DNA of 64,000 nt from Nonomuraea ceibae (GTDB lineage: Bacteria; Actinomycetota; Actinomycetes; Streptosporangiales; Streptosporangiaceae). Shown one piece after another: positions 8,591-16,833 of the stretch. A program made the position numbers and the translations under genes. The notes under the pieces were generated by a model, which was given only the letters and a program-made list of their open reading frames with translations, was not told where the DNA came from and ran no database searches. The DNA is taken from positions 1-64,000 of the forward strand of contig NZ_JAHKRO010000040.1 of the NCBI RefSeq assembly GCF_019396325.1, given 5' to 3'. The number at the start of each line of letters is the position of its first letter. Position 1 is the stretch's first letter.

Positions 8591-9790
8591 GTGGACAGTT
8601 CGGTGTACGTCTTCGTGGAGGACCTGCGAGGCGAAGGGGTCGAGCGGGTGCTCGACAGGATCAGCGCCTACGGCGTGGCGGGAGTCACCGTCGGCGCCGT
8701 CCACCACGCCTCCCGCGACGTCACCCCGCACGGGCTGTCCCGGCTGACCATCCGGCACGACGGGGCCCACCTGGTCCCGCCGGCCGACCTGTTCTCCGGC
8801 CTGCGGCTCACGCCGACGGCCGGGCACCAGGACGCGCTCGACGGCCTGCGCGCCGCCTGCACGGCGCGTGGGCTCAAGCTCCACGGCTGGACCGTCTTCC
8901 TGCGCAACGCCACCATCGGCGAGGCGCACCCGGACGTGAGCGTGCGCGACTGCTTCGGCGACCGGGGCGCGCTGGCCGACCTGTGCCCCGCCCACCCCGA
9001 CGTGCGCGACTACGCGGTCGCCCTGGCCAGGGCCGTCGCCCGGCTCGGCGTCGACAGCGTGGTGGCCGAATCGCTGCACTTCAGGCCGCACAAGCCGCAG
9101 CGCTCGTTCGTGCCGCTCGGGCCGATGGACGCCTACCTGTTCGGCCTGTGCTTCTGCGACTACTGCATGCGCCGCGCCACCGACCTCGGGGTGAACGCCG
9201 AGGTGGCGCGGGACGAGTGCGCCAGGATCGTCGGCAGCGTGCTCGACGGCGACCCCCCCGCGCAGGGCGAGGTGACCAGGGCCGCGCTCACCGCCTACGC
9301 CGGCCCCGAGGTCGTCGCCTACGCCCGCGCCCGCTCCGAGACCGTCACCACGCTCGTCTCCGAGGTGGCGTCCGCCGTCGCCGACGAGGGCTCCAAGCTG
9401 GTGTTCATCGACTCGACCGGCGCGGTCAAGGGCTACACCGACGGCCTGCCCACGCCCGGCCTGGCCGCCCACGACGCCTGGCAGTTCGGGGTCGACCTGG
9501 TGGCGCTCGGCGACCTGGTGCCGGCCTTCGGCGTGCTCGCCTACGCCCGCGACGCCGTCCGGGTGGCCGACGACGTGGGCGCCTACCTGCGTTCCGTGGG
9601 CAAGGACCGGGAGGTGCGGGCCGTGCTTCGGCCCGGGTTTCCCGACAGCGACTCCGCCGACCGGCTGGTGGCCAAGGCGCGGGGGGCCAAGGCGGCGGGC
9701 GCGGCGGCCGTCGACTTCTACGCCTACGGGCTGGTGCCGCACCCCGTGCTGGAGCGCATCCCGGCCGCGCTGGCCGAGGTCAAGGGCTGA
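8591..9790 (+). CDS. Uncharacterised TIM-barrel-like protein of a D-amino-acid operon
   Basis: A 399-residue soluble protein from GTG 8591, nine bases after RidA, with no signal peptide. I do not recognise a named family with confidence. Alternating short strands and helices, HGWTVFLRN near residues 98-106, CPAHPDVRDYA near 132-142 and VVAESLHF near 157-164 recall glycoside-hydrolase-like TIM barrels, where the ES and HF residues would lie at strand ends. A Cys cluster (C187, C189, C192 in LCFCDYC) could bind a metal. The C-terminal AGAAAVDFYAYGLVP fits a last barrel strand. Position at the end of a deacylase-PLP enzyme-RidA operon suggests it acts on a conjugate or derivative of a D-amino acid. 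That is inference only. Confidence 0.55.
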   Translation: MDSSVYVFVEDLRGEGVERVLDRISAYGVAGVTVGAVHHASRDVTPHGLSRLTIRHDGAHLVPPADLFSGLRLTPTAGHQDALDGLRAACTARGLKLHGWTVFLRNATIGEAHPDVSVRDCFGDRGALADLCPAHPDVRDYAVALARAVARLGVDSVVAESLHFRPHKPQRSFVPLGPMDAYLFGLCFCDYCMRRATDLGVNAEVARDECARIVGSVLDGDPPAQGEVTRAALTAYAGPEVVAYARARSETVTTLVSEVASAVADEGSKLVFIDSTGAVKGYTDGLPTPGLAAHDAWQFGVDLVALGDLVPAFGVLAYARDAVRVADDVGAYLRSVGKDREVRAVLRPGFPDSDSADRLVAKARGAKAAGAAAVDFYAYGLVPHPVLERIPAALAEVKG

Positions 9791-10325
9791 CCCCGTCGAG
9801 GACCAGCGACACCGTGCGCTCGGCGAACCCGGGCCCGAGCGGCTGCCCGCGGAACACCGCCCGCACCCACACCGCCCCGGCCAGCAGGTCCACGATCAGC
9901 ATCGGGTCGGCCGAGGCCGCCAGCTCGCCGCGCCGCGCCGCGCGTTCGAAGACCTGGCGCTCGCGGGCGAACCGGTCGGCGAAGAAGCGCCGTACATCCA
10001 GCTCCGGATGGTCGACGGCGGCGGCCAGCGCGGCCACGGCGACGTCGCGCGCCGGAGGCTCCGTCAGGAGCCGGCGCAGCCCCTCCACCAGCGCGACCAG
10101 GTCGCCGCGCAGGCTGCCCGTGTCGGGCGCCTCGAACGCCAGCAGATCGGCCTCCACCAGCGCGGCGCCGAGCAGCGCGGCCTTCGACGGCCACCAGCGG
10201 TAGATCGTCGTCTTGTTGACGCCCGACCGCTCGGCGACCCCTTCGACGGTCAGCCCCGCGTAGCCCTTCTCGGCCACCAGCCGCAACGTCGCATCGAAGA
10301 TCTCCTGCTGCTTCCTCGGCGCCAT
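9780..10325 (-). CDS. TetR-family transcriptional regulator
   Basis: A 181-residue one-component repressor. The N-terminal HTH spans about residues 8-50 with LTVEGVAERSGVNKTTIYRWWPSKAALL. The C-terminal ligand domain resembles TetR_C_11-type regulators. ATG 10325 is only four bases after the stop of the LysE exporter gene on the same strand, so the two likely form an exporter-regulator operon with control from upstream of the exporter. The 3' end overlaps the convergent D-amino-acid operon by 11 bp. The ligand is unknown and a link to that operon is only positional. Confidence 0.92.
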   Translation of the reverse strand: MAPRKQQEIFDATLRLVAEKGYAGLTVEGVAERSGVNKTTIYRWWPSKAALLGAALVEADLLAFEAPDTGSLRGDLVALVEGLRRLLTEPPARDVAVAALAAAVDHPELDVRRFFADRFARERQVFERAARRGELAASADPMLIVDLLAGAVWVRAVFRGQPLGPGFAERTVSLVLDGVSP

Positions 10326-10329
10326 GCGA

Positions 10330-10947
10330 TCATTTTCTCCCGGTGAACGCCGTAGCCACGCCCAGCCCCAGGTAGACGACGCCGCTGAGACGGCGTAACG
10401 CCCTGGCCCGGCTCGTCAGGCGGTCGCTGAGCGCGCCGGCCGCGAACGCGTACACGATGTCCGACAGCGTGCCCAGCGCCAGCAGCGTCAGCCCGAGCAC
10501 CACGATCTGCGCCGCCGGCGAGCCCGCCTCCGGCCGGACGAACTGGGGCAGGAAGGCCAGGAAGTAGAGCGTGACCTTGGGGTTCAGCAGGTTGACCACG
10601 ACGCCTTCGAGGAACACCTTGCGCAGCGGCTGCCGCTCCGGGGTCCGCGCCGCCGCCCCGTCGCCGCCGGTGAAGGCGCGGATGCCCAGATAGACCAGGT
10701 ACGCCACCCCCGCCCACTTGACGATCGCGAACAGCGTCGCCGAGCGCGCGATCACGTACGACAGCCCGGCGGCGGCCGCGGCGATGTGCACGAGCGTGGC
10801 CACCTCCACGCCGACCGCGCTCACCAGTGCCGCCGCACGGCCCTGGGAGAGCCCTCTGGCCATGATGTAGAGGTGATTGGGTCCCGGGATCAGCACCAGG
10901 GCCAGCGAGGCGCTCACGAAGAAGACGAACGTCGTCCAGGAGATCAC
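10330..10947 (-). CDS. LysE-family amino-acid/metabolite exporter
   Basis: A 205-residue inner-membrane protein with about six helices. The N-terminal LVLIPGPNHLYIMARGLSQG near residues 18-37 is the hallmark of LysE/RhtB exporters, and NPKVTLYFLAFLPQF near 120-134 is the second conserved block. GTG 10947 (VISWTTFVFF) gives the normal family length; the frame extends upstream but without similarity. It is the first gene of a two-gene unit with TetR and diverges from the LAL regulator. Substrate is probably an amino acid or small metabolite. Confidence 0.9.
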   Translation of the reverse strand: MISWTTFVFFVSASLALVLIPGPNHLYIMARGLSQGRAAALVSAVGVEVATLVHIAAAAAGLSYVIARSATLFAIVKWAGVAYLVYLGIRAFTGGDGAAARTPERQPLRKVFLEGVVVNLLNPKVTLYFLAFLPQFVRPEAGSPAAQIVVLGLTLLALGTLSDIVYAFAAGALSDRLTSRARALRRLSGVVYLGLGVATAFTGRK

Positions 10948-11038
10948 CTGATGAGGGTAAAGGCGGCTTTGGTCCGGGCAGAAGGGCCAATGCACGGCCT
11001 GAAATACGGTCCATTGCGGTGCGTGGCATAGTAACTGC

Positions 11039-13789
11039 GTGAATGGAACTCTCGTCGGCCGCTCGATCGAGCTCGCCCGTCTTGTCCGGGTGCTCGACGC
11101 CGCCGCCGAGGGCACCGCCGGGGTCGCCCTCATCGGAGGCGACGCCGGGATCGGCAAGTCCCGCCTGGTCGGAGAGGTGGTCTCCGAGGCGCGCGAGCGC
11201 GGCTTCAACGTCCTCGTCGGCCAGTGCGCCGAGCTCGGCGACGCGCTGCCCTACCTGCCGCTGGCCGACGCGCTGCGAAGCGCGGACCCCGAGGTGCGCG
11301 AGGCCGCCGCCGCCCACCCCATGCTCAGCCAGCTCCTGCCTGGCACCGAGGGCACGCAGTCGGCCGCGCTGACCCAGCAGCGGCTGTTCGGCACGCTGCT
11401 CGGGCTGCTGTCGGAGCTGCAGCCGGTGCTGTTCGTGATCGAGGACCTGCACTGGGCCGACCGGTCCACGCGCGACCTGCTGGTGTTCCTGAGCCGGATG
11501 GTCCAGACCGAGCGCGTGTGCGTGGCCGGCACGTACCGCACCGACGACCTGCACCGGCGCCACCCGCTCCGGTCGGTGCTGGCCGAGCTCAAGCGGCTGC
11601 CCACGGTGACGAACGTGGAGCTGGGCCCGCTCGGCTCTGGCGACATGTCCGACTATGTCATGACGCTGGGCTCGCTGGACGCCCGCGAACTCGGCATGGT
11701 CGTCTCCCGCGCTGACGGCAACCCCTTCTACGCCGAGGAGCTCGCCGGCGCCGTCGCCGAGGGCGAAACCCTGCCCGACAGCCTGGCCAGCCTGCTCATG
11801 TCCCGCGTCGAAGTGCTCACGCCCGCCTCCCAGCAGGTGCTGCGCGCCGCCGCCGTGGCCGGCCGCCGCGTCGAGGACGAGCTGCTGCGCGAGGTCTCCG
11901 GCCTGCCCCTGCCCGACTTCGAGGAAGCCGTACGGGAGATCGTCTCGCGCGGCCTGCTGCGCGTCCACGGCCACGGCTACGCCTTCCGCCACGCCCTCCT
12001 CCAGGAAGCCGTCTACACCGACCTGCTGCCCGGCGAGCGCACCCGCCTGCACGCCGACTTCGCCCGCCTGCTCACCTCGCCCGCCGAGCTCGCCCACCAC
12101 CACCTGGCCAGCCACAACCTGGCAGGCGCCGTCGCCGCCTCCGCCGAAGCCGGCCGCCTGGCCGAGCGCCTGGGCGCGCCCGCCGAGGCCCACCGCCACT
12201 ACGACCAGGTGCTCAGCCTGTGGGACCGGGTCAGTGACGCCGCCGAACTCGCCGGCGAGAGCCGCATCGCGCTCGCCTTCCGCAGCGCCGTCATGGCCGC
12301 CGACAGCGGCGACAACCACCGCGCCGTGCACGCCCTGCGCGCCCTGCCGCCCACCTCCGAGGTCAGCGAACGGCTCGCCTACTACCTGTTCGAGATGGAC
12401 GACACCGAAGGCGCCATCGCCGCCGCCGAACACGCCGTCAACACCGCCTTCGACCAGACCGCCCTGGCCCGGGCCCTCGCCACGTACGCCCGCGCCCTGC
12501 TGTGGACCCCGCGCCACGCCGAGGTCGAGCAGCTGGCTCACCGCGCGCTGGAGACCGCCCGCGCCGCCGGGGCCAAGGACGCCGAGGCCGGCGCCCTGCT
12601 CACGCTCGCCACGTTCACCGAGGTCCGCCACGACGTCATCCGCGCCCACGAGCTGATCGAGCTCGCCTCCGCCGAGAGCACCGGCGACCTCGCCATGGAC
12701 CTGCGCGCCCACTTCCACCATGCCCGCGTCCACTACGAGCAGGGCCTGCTCCGCCAGGCCGCCGAGGTCGCCGACGAGGGCATCCGGCTCGCCGACGAGA
12801 CCGGCCTGCGCTGGAGCACCTACGGCACCGACCTGCGCTTCCTGCGCTTCCTCATCCACTACGTGGCCGGCGAATGGGACGAGGCCGAAGCCGTCGCCTC
12901 CGGGTTCGGCGCCCGCGTCGGCACCGTGCCCGAGGCCACGCTGTCGTCCTTCGCCCTGTTCATCGAGGTCGCCCGCGGCCTGCCCGCCGTGGAGAGCCGG
13001 CTGGCCTGGCTGCGCCCGTTCTGGGACGACGCGCTCGTCGTCTACATGTCACGCGGGCTCGCCGCCGAACACGCCCTGTGGACCGGCGACCCCGCCGCCG
13101 CCCTCGACCACGTCGCCGCCGCTCTCGACTCCCTCCTGCCCGGCGAATCCGGCACCGTCCGCATCGCCGCCATCGGCCTGTGGGCGATGGCCTCGCTCGG
13201 CACCACCGAAGGCGCCGACGAACTCGCCGACCGCGCCCGCTTCGCCGTCGACTCCGGCCCGGTGGGCGAACGCGGCCCCATGGGCCCCGAAGGAAACGCG
13301 TGGGCGCTGCGCGTCGAGGCCGAAAGGCACCGCGTCCACGGCCGCCTCGACGTCTCCCTGTGGCGCCAGGTCGCCGAAGCCTTCTCGTACGGGTTCGTCT
13401 ACGAGGAGGCGCGGGCCCGCTGGCGGCTCGCCGAAGCCCTGCTGGCCGCCGGCGAACGCGACGAGGCCCAGGCCGAGTGGGAACGGGCGCGAGAGACGGC
13501 CCTGAAGCTCAAGGCGGCCCCCCTGGAGTCGGCCCTGGCCGAGTTCGGCAAACGAGCCCGCTTCGGCGCCGGCCAGGGCAACGGGCACGTGGACGGCGCC
13601 CTGACCGCCCGCGAACAGGAAGTGCTCCGGCTCGTCGCCGAAGGACTGACCAACCGGGAGATCGCCGAGCGGCTGTTCATCGCGCAGAAGACGGTCAGCG
13701 TGCACGTCTCGAACATCCTGGCCAAGCTCGGCGCCTCCACCCGCACCCAGGCCGCCGCCACCGCCCGCCGCCACGGCCTCCTCGGCTAG
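11039..13789 (+). CDS. Large ATP-binding LuxR-type regulator (LAL family)
   Basis: A 916-residue regulator from GTG 11039. An AAA/NTPase module carries Walker A GGDAGIGKS (residues 33-41) and Walker B LFVIEDLHW (about 136-144). TPR-like helical repeats fill the middle, and a LuxR-type HTH ends the protein (LTAREQEVLRLVAEGLTNREIAERLF... near 855-915). LAL proteins are usually transcriptional activators whose NTPase/TPR part senses a ligand or partner. The gene stands alone, divergent from LysE-TetR. Its stop overlaps the convergent response-regulator stop by three bases. No adjacent biosynthetic cluster identifies the target. Confidence 0.92.
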   Translation: MNGTLVGRSIELARLVRVLDAAAEGTAGVALIGGDAGIGKSRLVGEVVSEARERGFNVLVGQCAELGDALPYLPLADALRSADPEVREAAAAHPMLSQLLPGTEGTQSAALTQQRLFGTLLGLLSELQPVLFVIEDLHWADRSTRDLLVFLSRMVQTERVCVAGTYRTDDLHRRHPLRSVLAELKRLPTVTNVELGPLGSGDMSDYVMTLGSLDARELGMVVSRADGNPFYAEELAGAVAEGETLPDSLASLLMSRVEVLTPASQQVLRAAAVAGRRVEDELLREVSGLPLPDFEEAVREIVSRGLLRVHGHGYAFRHALLQEAVYTDLLPGERTRLHADFARLLTSPAELAHHHLASHNLAGAVAASAEAGRLAERLGAPAEAHRHYDQVLSLWDRVSDAAELAGESRIALAFRSAVMAADSGDNHRAVHALRALPPTSEVSERLAYYLFEMDDTEGAIAAAEHAVNTAFDQTALARALATYARALLWTPRHAEVEQLAHRALETARAAGAKDAEAGALLTLATFTEVRHDVIRAHELIELASAESTGDLAMDLRAHFHHARVHYEQGLLRQAAEVADEGIRLADETGLRWSTYGTDLRFLRFLIHYVAGEWDEAEAVASGFGARVGTVPEATLSSFALFIEVARGLPAVESRLAWLRPFWDDALVVYMSRGLAAEHALWTGDPAAALDHVAAALDSLLPGESGTVRIAAIGLWAMASLGTTEGADELADRARFAVDSGPVGERGPMGPEGNAWALRVEAERHRVHGRLDVSLWRQVAEAFSYGFVYEEARARWRLAEALLAAGERDEAQAEWERARETALKLKAAPLESALAEFGKRARFGAGQGNGHVDGALTAREQEVLRLVAEGLTNREIAERLFIAQKTVSVHVSNILAKLGASTRTQAAATARRHGLLG

Positions 13790-14166
13790 GGCTTCGCCGC
13801 CAGCTCCCTGACCACCTGGATCAGCTCCGCCGGATCGAACGGCTTCGTCAGATAGGCATCGACACCCAGGCCCCGGCCGCGCCGCTTGTCGTCATCCTGC
13901 GCCCTGGCCGTGATCAGCACCACCTTGATGTGGCTCGTCGCCTCCTCGGCACGCAACCGCTGAGCCGTCGTCCAGCCGTCGAGGCACGGCATCATCACGT
14001 CCAGCGTGATCACGTCCGGCATCACGTCCAGCACCTGATCCAGGCAGTCTTGCCCGTCGGTCGCCGTCGTCACCTCGAACCCCTCAAGGTTGAGATTGAC
14101 CGCGATCAGCTGACGGATGACCTCGTCATCGTCCACGACCAGTACTTTGCCAAGAACCTCGCCCAC
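13786..14166 (-). CDS. Single-domain response regulator
   Basis: A 126-residue stand-alone receiver. The acidic residues are in VVDDDE (about 11-15), the phosphoacceptor is D56 in TLDVMMP, and the conserved Lys is in YLTKPFDP. No output domain follows, so it would act by protein-protein contact. GTG 14166 gives the canonical N-terminus (GEVLGKVLVVDDD); the longer frame to 14274 runs back toward the tRNA gene and adds unconserved residues. It lies divergently next to the tRNA-Arg gene. Partner kinase is not in the window. Confidence 0.85.
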   Translation of the reverse strand: MGEVLGKVLVVDDDEVIRQLIAVNLNLEGFEVTTATDGQDCLDQVLDVMPDVITLDVMMPCLDGWTTAQRLRAEEATSHIKVVLITARAQDDDKRRGRGLGVDAYLTKPFDPAELIQVVRELAAKP

Positions 14167-14281
14167 GGCGGCAAAGCTACCCGTAGCAGGGCGCTCACGT
14201 GCGGTTTTCGCGGGATGTGTGCACGGACGGTTATCTGGTGCCGAGTGGTCGCGGGATACTGGTAGCCTTATCACTCGTCGA

Positions 14282-14353
14282 GCCCCCTTAGCTCAGGGGA
14301 TAGAGCACCGGCCTCCGGAGCCGGGTGCGCAGGTTCGAATCCTGCAGGGGGCA
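14282..14353 (+). tRNA. tRNA-Arg, anticodon CCG
   Basis: A full cloverleaf is visible. The acceptor stem pairs GCCCCCT (14282-14288) with AGGGGGC (14346-14352), with discriminator A14353. The anticodon stem CCGGC/GCCGG holds loop CTCCGGA with anticodon CCG at 14315-14317. The T arm is GCAGG-TTCGAAT-CCTGC. CCA is not encoded. It reads CGG arginine codons, which are abundant here. A strong terminator follows. Confidence 0.97.
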
Positions 14354-14362
14354 CCGCTCGAC

Positions 14363-14395
14363 AGCCAGGTCAGACATCGTCTGACCTGGCTTTTT
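14363..14395 (+). terminator. Rho-independent terminator after tRNA-Arg
   Basis: Perfect 13-bp stem: AGCCAGGTCAGAC (14363-14375) pairs with its complement (14379-14391) around loop ATC, followed by a T run (14391-14395). It is ideally placed to end the tRNA transcript. Confidence 0.92.
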
Positions 14396-14399
14396 GCTT

Positions 14400-14843
14400 A
14401 TTGGCCGATCGTTCGGCCGTGCCCTCTCGCCGCGCTTCCGCTCGCACGATGCGGCGAGTCTCGCGAGCCACTGGCGATGCTCCCGTGCGCGATCCGCGCG
14501 TTCGATCCCCACCTCGTCATGTCCGGCCACGCATCGGCGGCAGATCCGCTGCGGGACCTTCCACGTCGTGCCCGCCCGCTCGGCCATTGAGCCGCAGGCA
14601 CGCCCATGGACAGCCGCCCGGCGACCCCCGGCGCGGTGGGTGGACTTCGGCACCGCCCGATCCGTCGGGGCCAGGGGACCGGGTCGCCACGCGGGTGCGG
14701 CCTTCGATCGTGGCGAGGTCGTCGCGGTTGCAGACGACCTCGCGGCCGATCCGGCGGAGGACGCGTGCCTTCAGCGGCGGGCTCGCCGGCGGCTTGGCGG
14801 GAGTCGCCAGATGCACGAAGGCCGCTCCCTGTGTGCGGACGGC
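14400..14843. other. About 440 bp without an intact gene, possibly decayed DNA beside the tRNA
   Basis: No open frame here has convincing coding character. On the minus strand, short stretches such as RVLRRIGREVVCNRDDLATIEGRT (about 14770-14700) and TWKVPQRICRRC with HDEVGIERADRAREH (about 14570-14480) look protein-like but lie in different frames. They may be remnants of a small helix-turn-helix or mobile-element gene. The position directly 3' of a tRNA fits an old integration scar. No integrase and no second copy of the tRNA 3' end were found nearby, so this stays tentative. Confidence 0.35.
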
Positions 14844-15647
14844 TCAGGAGGCGAGGAAATCGAAGTGGAAGCCGACGAGGAATAACCCGAACGCGAGCCA
14901 TCGGGCAGGGTGAGCCGGCCGGGCGCGGTCCAGCAGGAAGGCCAGGCCTCGGCTTGCCGGCAGACACAAGCCATAGATGAAAATCACCCACGGCAGCATG
15001 AAGATTCCAACGGCTATCAGCGCCATCACGAGCACGGGCGCTATAAGCATTACCAAGTAGCCTTCGGATTTCAGCTCAGATTTGGATTTTCCTGTTGCGT
15101 CGGAGGAGCTGATATACCAGAAGGGCGCCGCGAATACTGCGATGAAGAAGATCGCGAGGAGGACGCCGATCGCGATCTTCCATCTGCCGTCGAGAGCGCC
15201 GACGGCCTCGTTGTAGGCCTTGGCAGCCTCTCGCGCAGGACCGAACGTGTCATCGAACAGGCCGATGACGGCGATGATTATCCAGGTGATCGCGGAAAGG
15301 ACAGAAAGTATGGCTGCCGCCCGCTCGGCGCCTCGGGTGAACCGTGCTCGCCATGGAATTCTGGCCAGTTGCTTGCCGAACGCGCGGAGCGCGTCGGGGC
15401 CGATCAGGTCGAGGACGACTGTAAGCGCGGCGACAAACTGGAGCGCCTTCCCCCAGCGGGCCCAGTAGAAGAGGGGCTGCCCCCAGAGGGTGGCGCCAGT
15501 GAGTTGCTGCCCGTCCCGCCAGCGCATCCATAAATCACAGAGTTCCCCCACGTGTACAGCGTGATCGAGCGGTCGGGGTACGTCCAGCGAGATGCCGATG
15601 TCTGAGGCGTCCCTATCCGACGCTGATGGCGGATCCGGAGTTTCCAT
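14844..15647 (-). CDS. Hypothetical polytopic membrane protein in AT-richer DNA
   Basis: A 267-residue protein with no recognised domain. Residues 1-60 are soluble. About five or six hydrophobic segments follow (near 68-88, 113-133, 160-180, 197-230 and 248-265), separated by a charged loop that includes DATGKSKSELKSEG. The region around 14990-15330 is visibly richer in A and T than its neighbours and uses codons such as ATA, AAA and TTT more freely. That suggests acquisition from another source. The gene stands alone between the tRNA side and the deacetylase operon. Function unknown. Confidence 0.7.
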   Translation of the reverse strand: METPDPPSASDRDASDIGISLDVPRPLDHAVHVGELCDLWMRWRDGQQLTGATLWGQPLFYWARWGKALQFVAALTVVLDLIGPDALRAFGKQLARIPWRARFTRGAERAAAILSVLSAITWIIIAVIGLFDDTFGPAREAAKAYNEAVGALDGRWKIAIGVLLAIFFIAVFAAPFWYISSSDATGKSKSELKSEGYLVMLIAPVLVMALIAVGIFMLPWVIFIYGLCLPASRGLAFLLDRARPAHPARWLAFGLFLVGFHFDFLAS

Positions 15648-15718
15648 GGATCAGAGACCCTGGTCACACGACAGGCATGGACGGGGTCAGCAGGACGGCC
15701 AGGACCTACTACTGCTTG

Positions 15719-15741
15719 GCCCCGGCTCGCGTTGCCGGGGC
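15719..15741 (-). terminator. Hairpin downstream of the deacetylase gene
   Basis: GCCCCGGC (15719-15726) and GCCGGGGC (15734-15741) form a perfect 8-bp stem with a 7-base loop, 11 bp past the deacetylase stop in the minus direction. No T run follows, so it may be a U-less actinomycete terminator. Confidence 0.45.
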
Positions 15742-15752
15742 GTTCATGCTGC

Positions 15753-16613
15753 TCATGGCATCGTGCTCGCGTAGTGGTCGGCGATGTCGTCGCTGGTGGT
15801 CAGCCACACGCCTGGGTGCCCGGCGATGTAGGCGAGCGCCTGGTCGAGATACTTGGTGCGGAAAGCCTGCCCGATCACGAACGGGTGCAGAGCCAGCGCC
15901 ATGACCCGCCCGCTCGTGGCCGAGTCGGCGTAGAGCTGGTCGAACTGGTCCTTTACCAGCTGCAGGAAGTCGGGCCCCGTCATGCCGTGCATCGTGAACA
16001 GGCCGAGGTCGTTGAGCTCCACCGTGTACGGCACGCTCAGCATGCCGGGCACGTTCAGCCGGAACGGCTGGTCGTCGCAGGTCCAGTCGAGCACGTAGCT
16101 CAGGCCGAGTTCGGCCAGCAGGGCCGGGGTGCGCAGGGTCTCGTTGAGCGCGGGGCCCATCCAGCCGCGCGGCCGGCGGCTGGTGGCCTGCTCGATCGTG
16201 GCGACGATGGAGGTCAGCTCGGCGCGTTCCTCGTCCTCGGACATGCCCGCCGGAAGGACGGAGTTGGTACGGCCGTGGGCCACCCACGCCCAGTCACGGG
16301 CCAGGCCGGCCTGGACGATCTGCGGATAGTGGTCGCAGACGGACGAGTTGAGCAGCACGCTGGCCCGGATGCCGTGGCGGTCCAGGCTCTCCATCACCCG
16401 CCAGAAGCCGACCCGGGCTCCGTAGTCGCGCCAGCCGTGGTTGAGCGGGTCGGGCACCAGGGCCGAGGTGGCCTCGTTCAGGCTCGTCGACGGCCGGCCG
16501 AACAGGAAGTGCTCGACGTTCAGCCCGACGTAGAAGGCCACCCTGGCGTCGCCGGGCCAGTGGAGGGGCTGCCGGTCGACGATCGGGTCGTAGTCGTAGA
16601 GTTCGTTCTCCAT
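15753..16613 (-). CDS. Polysaccharide deacetylase-family protein, PuuE/allantoinase-like
   Basis: A 286-residue NodB-fold protein. It resembles the cytosolic PuuE-like branch more than peptidoglycan deacetylases: it has no signal peptide or anchor, and the first motif reads YVGLNVEHF instead of TFDDG. Other family blocks are WVAHGRTNS, RPRGWMGPALNET, LDWTCDDQPF and LALHPFVIGQAFR. Members act on C-N bonds such as N-acetyl or ureide groups; the substrate is not determined here. ATG 16613 follows AGGGAG with good spacing. It is 13 bp after the oxidoreductase fragment and downstream of the MFS gene, probably in one minus-strand operon. Confidence 0.85.
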   Translation of the reverse strand: MENELYDYDPIVDRQPLHWPGDARVAFYVGLNVEHFLFGRPSTSLNEATSALVPDPLNHGWRDYGARVGFWRVMESLDRHGIRASVLLNSSVCDHYPQIVQAGLARDWAWVAHGRTNSVLPAGMSEDEERAELTSIVATIEQATSRRPRGWMGPALNETLRTPALLAELGLSYVLDWTCDDQPFRLNVPGMLSVPYTVELNDLGLFTMHGMTGPDFLQLVKDQFDQLYADSATSGRVMALALHPFVIGQAFRTKYLDQALAYIAGHPGVWLTTSDDIADHYASTMP

Positions 16614-16626
16614 GGTTCTCCCTTGT

Positions 16627-16833
16627 TCAGGCCGAGGCGAGGCGGACGAGCATCTTTCCGGTTCCGGCGCCGTGAAGCGTTCCGATGAGGGCGGCAGGCG
16701 CCCGGCCGAGTCCGTCGACGACGGCGTGGTCGCGCAGGACCGCGCCGTGCATGACCGTGACGCCGACGGGAACGGCCGCCGCGCGGGAGTCGACGACCTC
16801 GCCGGCGAGCAGCAGGATCTGGTGGCTGATCAC
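16627..16833 (-). pseudogene. C-terminal fragment of a medium-chain NADP-dependent oxidoreductase
   Basis: A 68-codon frame from ATG 16833, overlapping the MFS stop (ATGA). Its last third (VVDGLGRAPAALIGTLHGAGTGKMLVRLA) matches the extreme C-terminus of zinc-less MDR/NADP oxidoreductases, which are normally over 300 residues. The Rossmann fold and catalytic domain are absent, and the first 30 residues do not align with that family as I know it. The simplest reading is a deletion remnant that still sits in the operon. A genuine small protein is less likely. Confidence 0.6.

Noticed and set aside
14288..14653. Minus-strand 121-codon open frame across the tRNA
   Set aside because: Its last part is the reverse complement of the tRNA-Arg gene and the terminator, so it cannot be a normal gene as it stands.
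14282..15752. Intact integrative element at tRNA-Arg
   Set aside because: No integrase, excisionase, replication gene or repeated tRNA 3' end was seen in the window, so only a possible remnant is reported.
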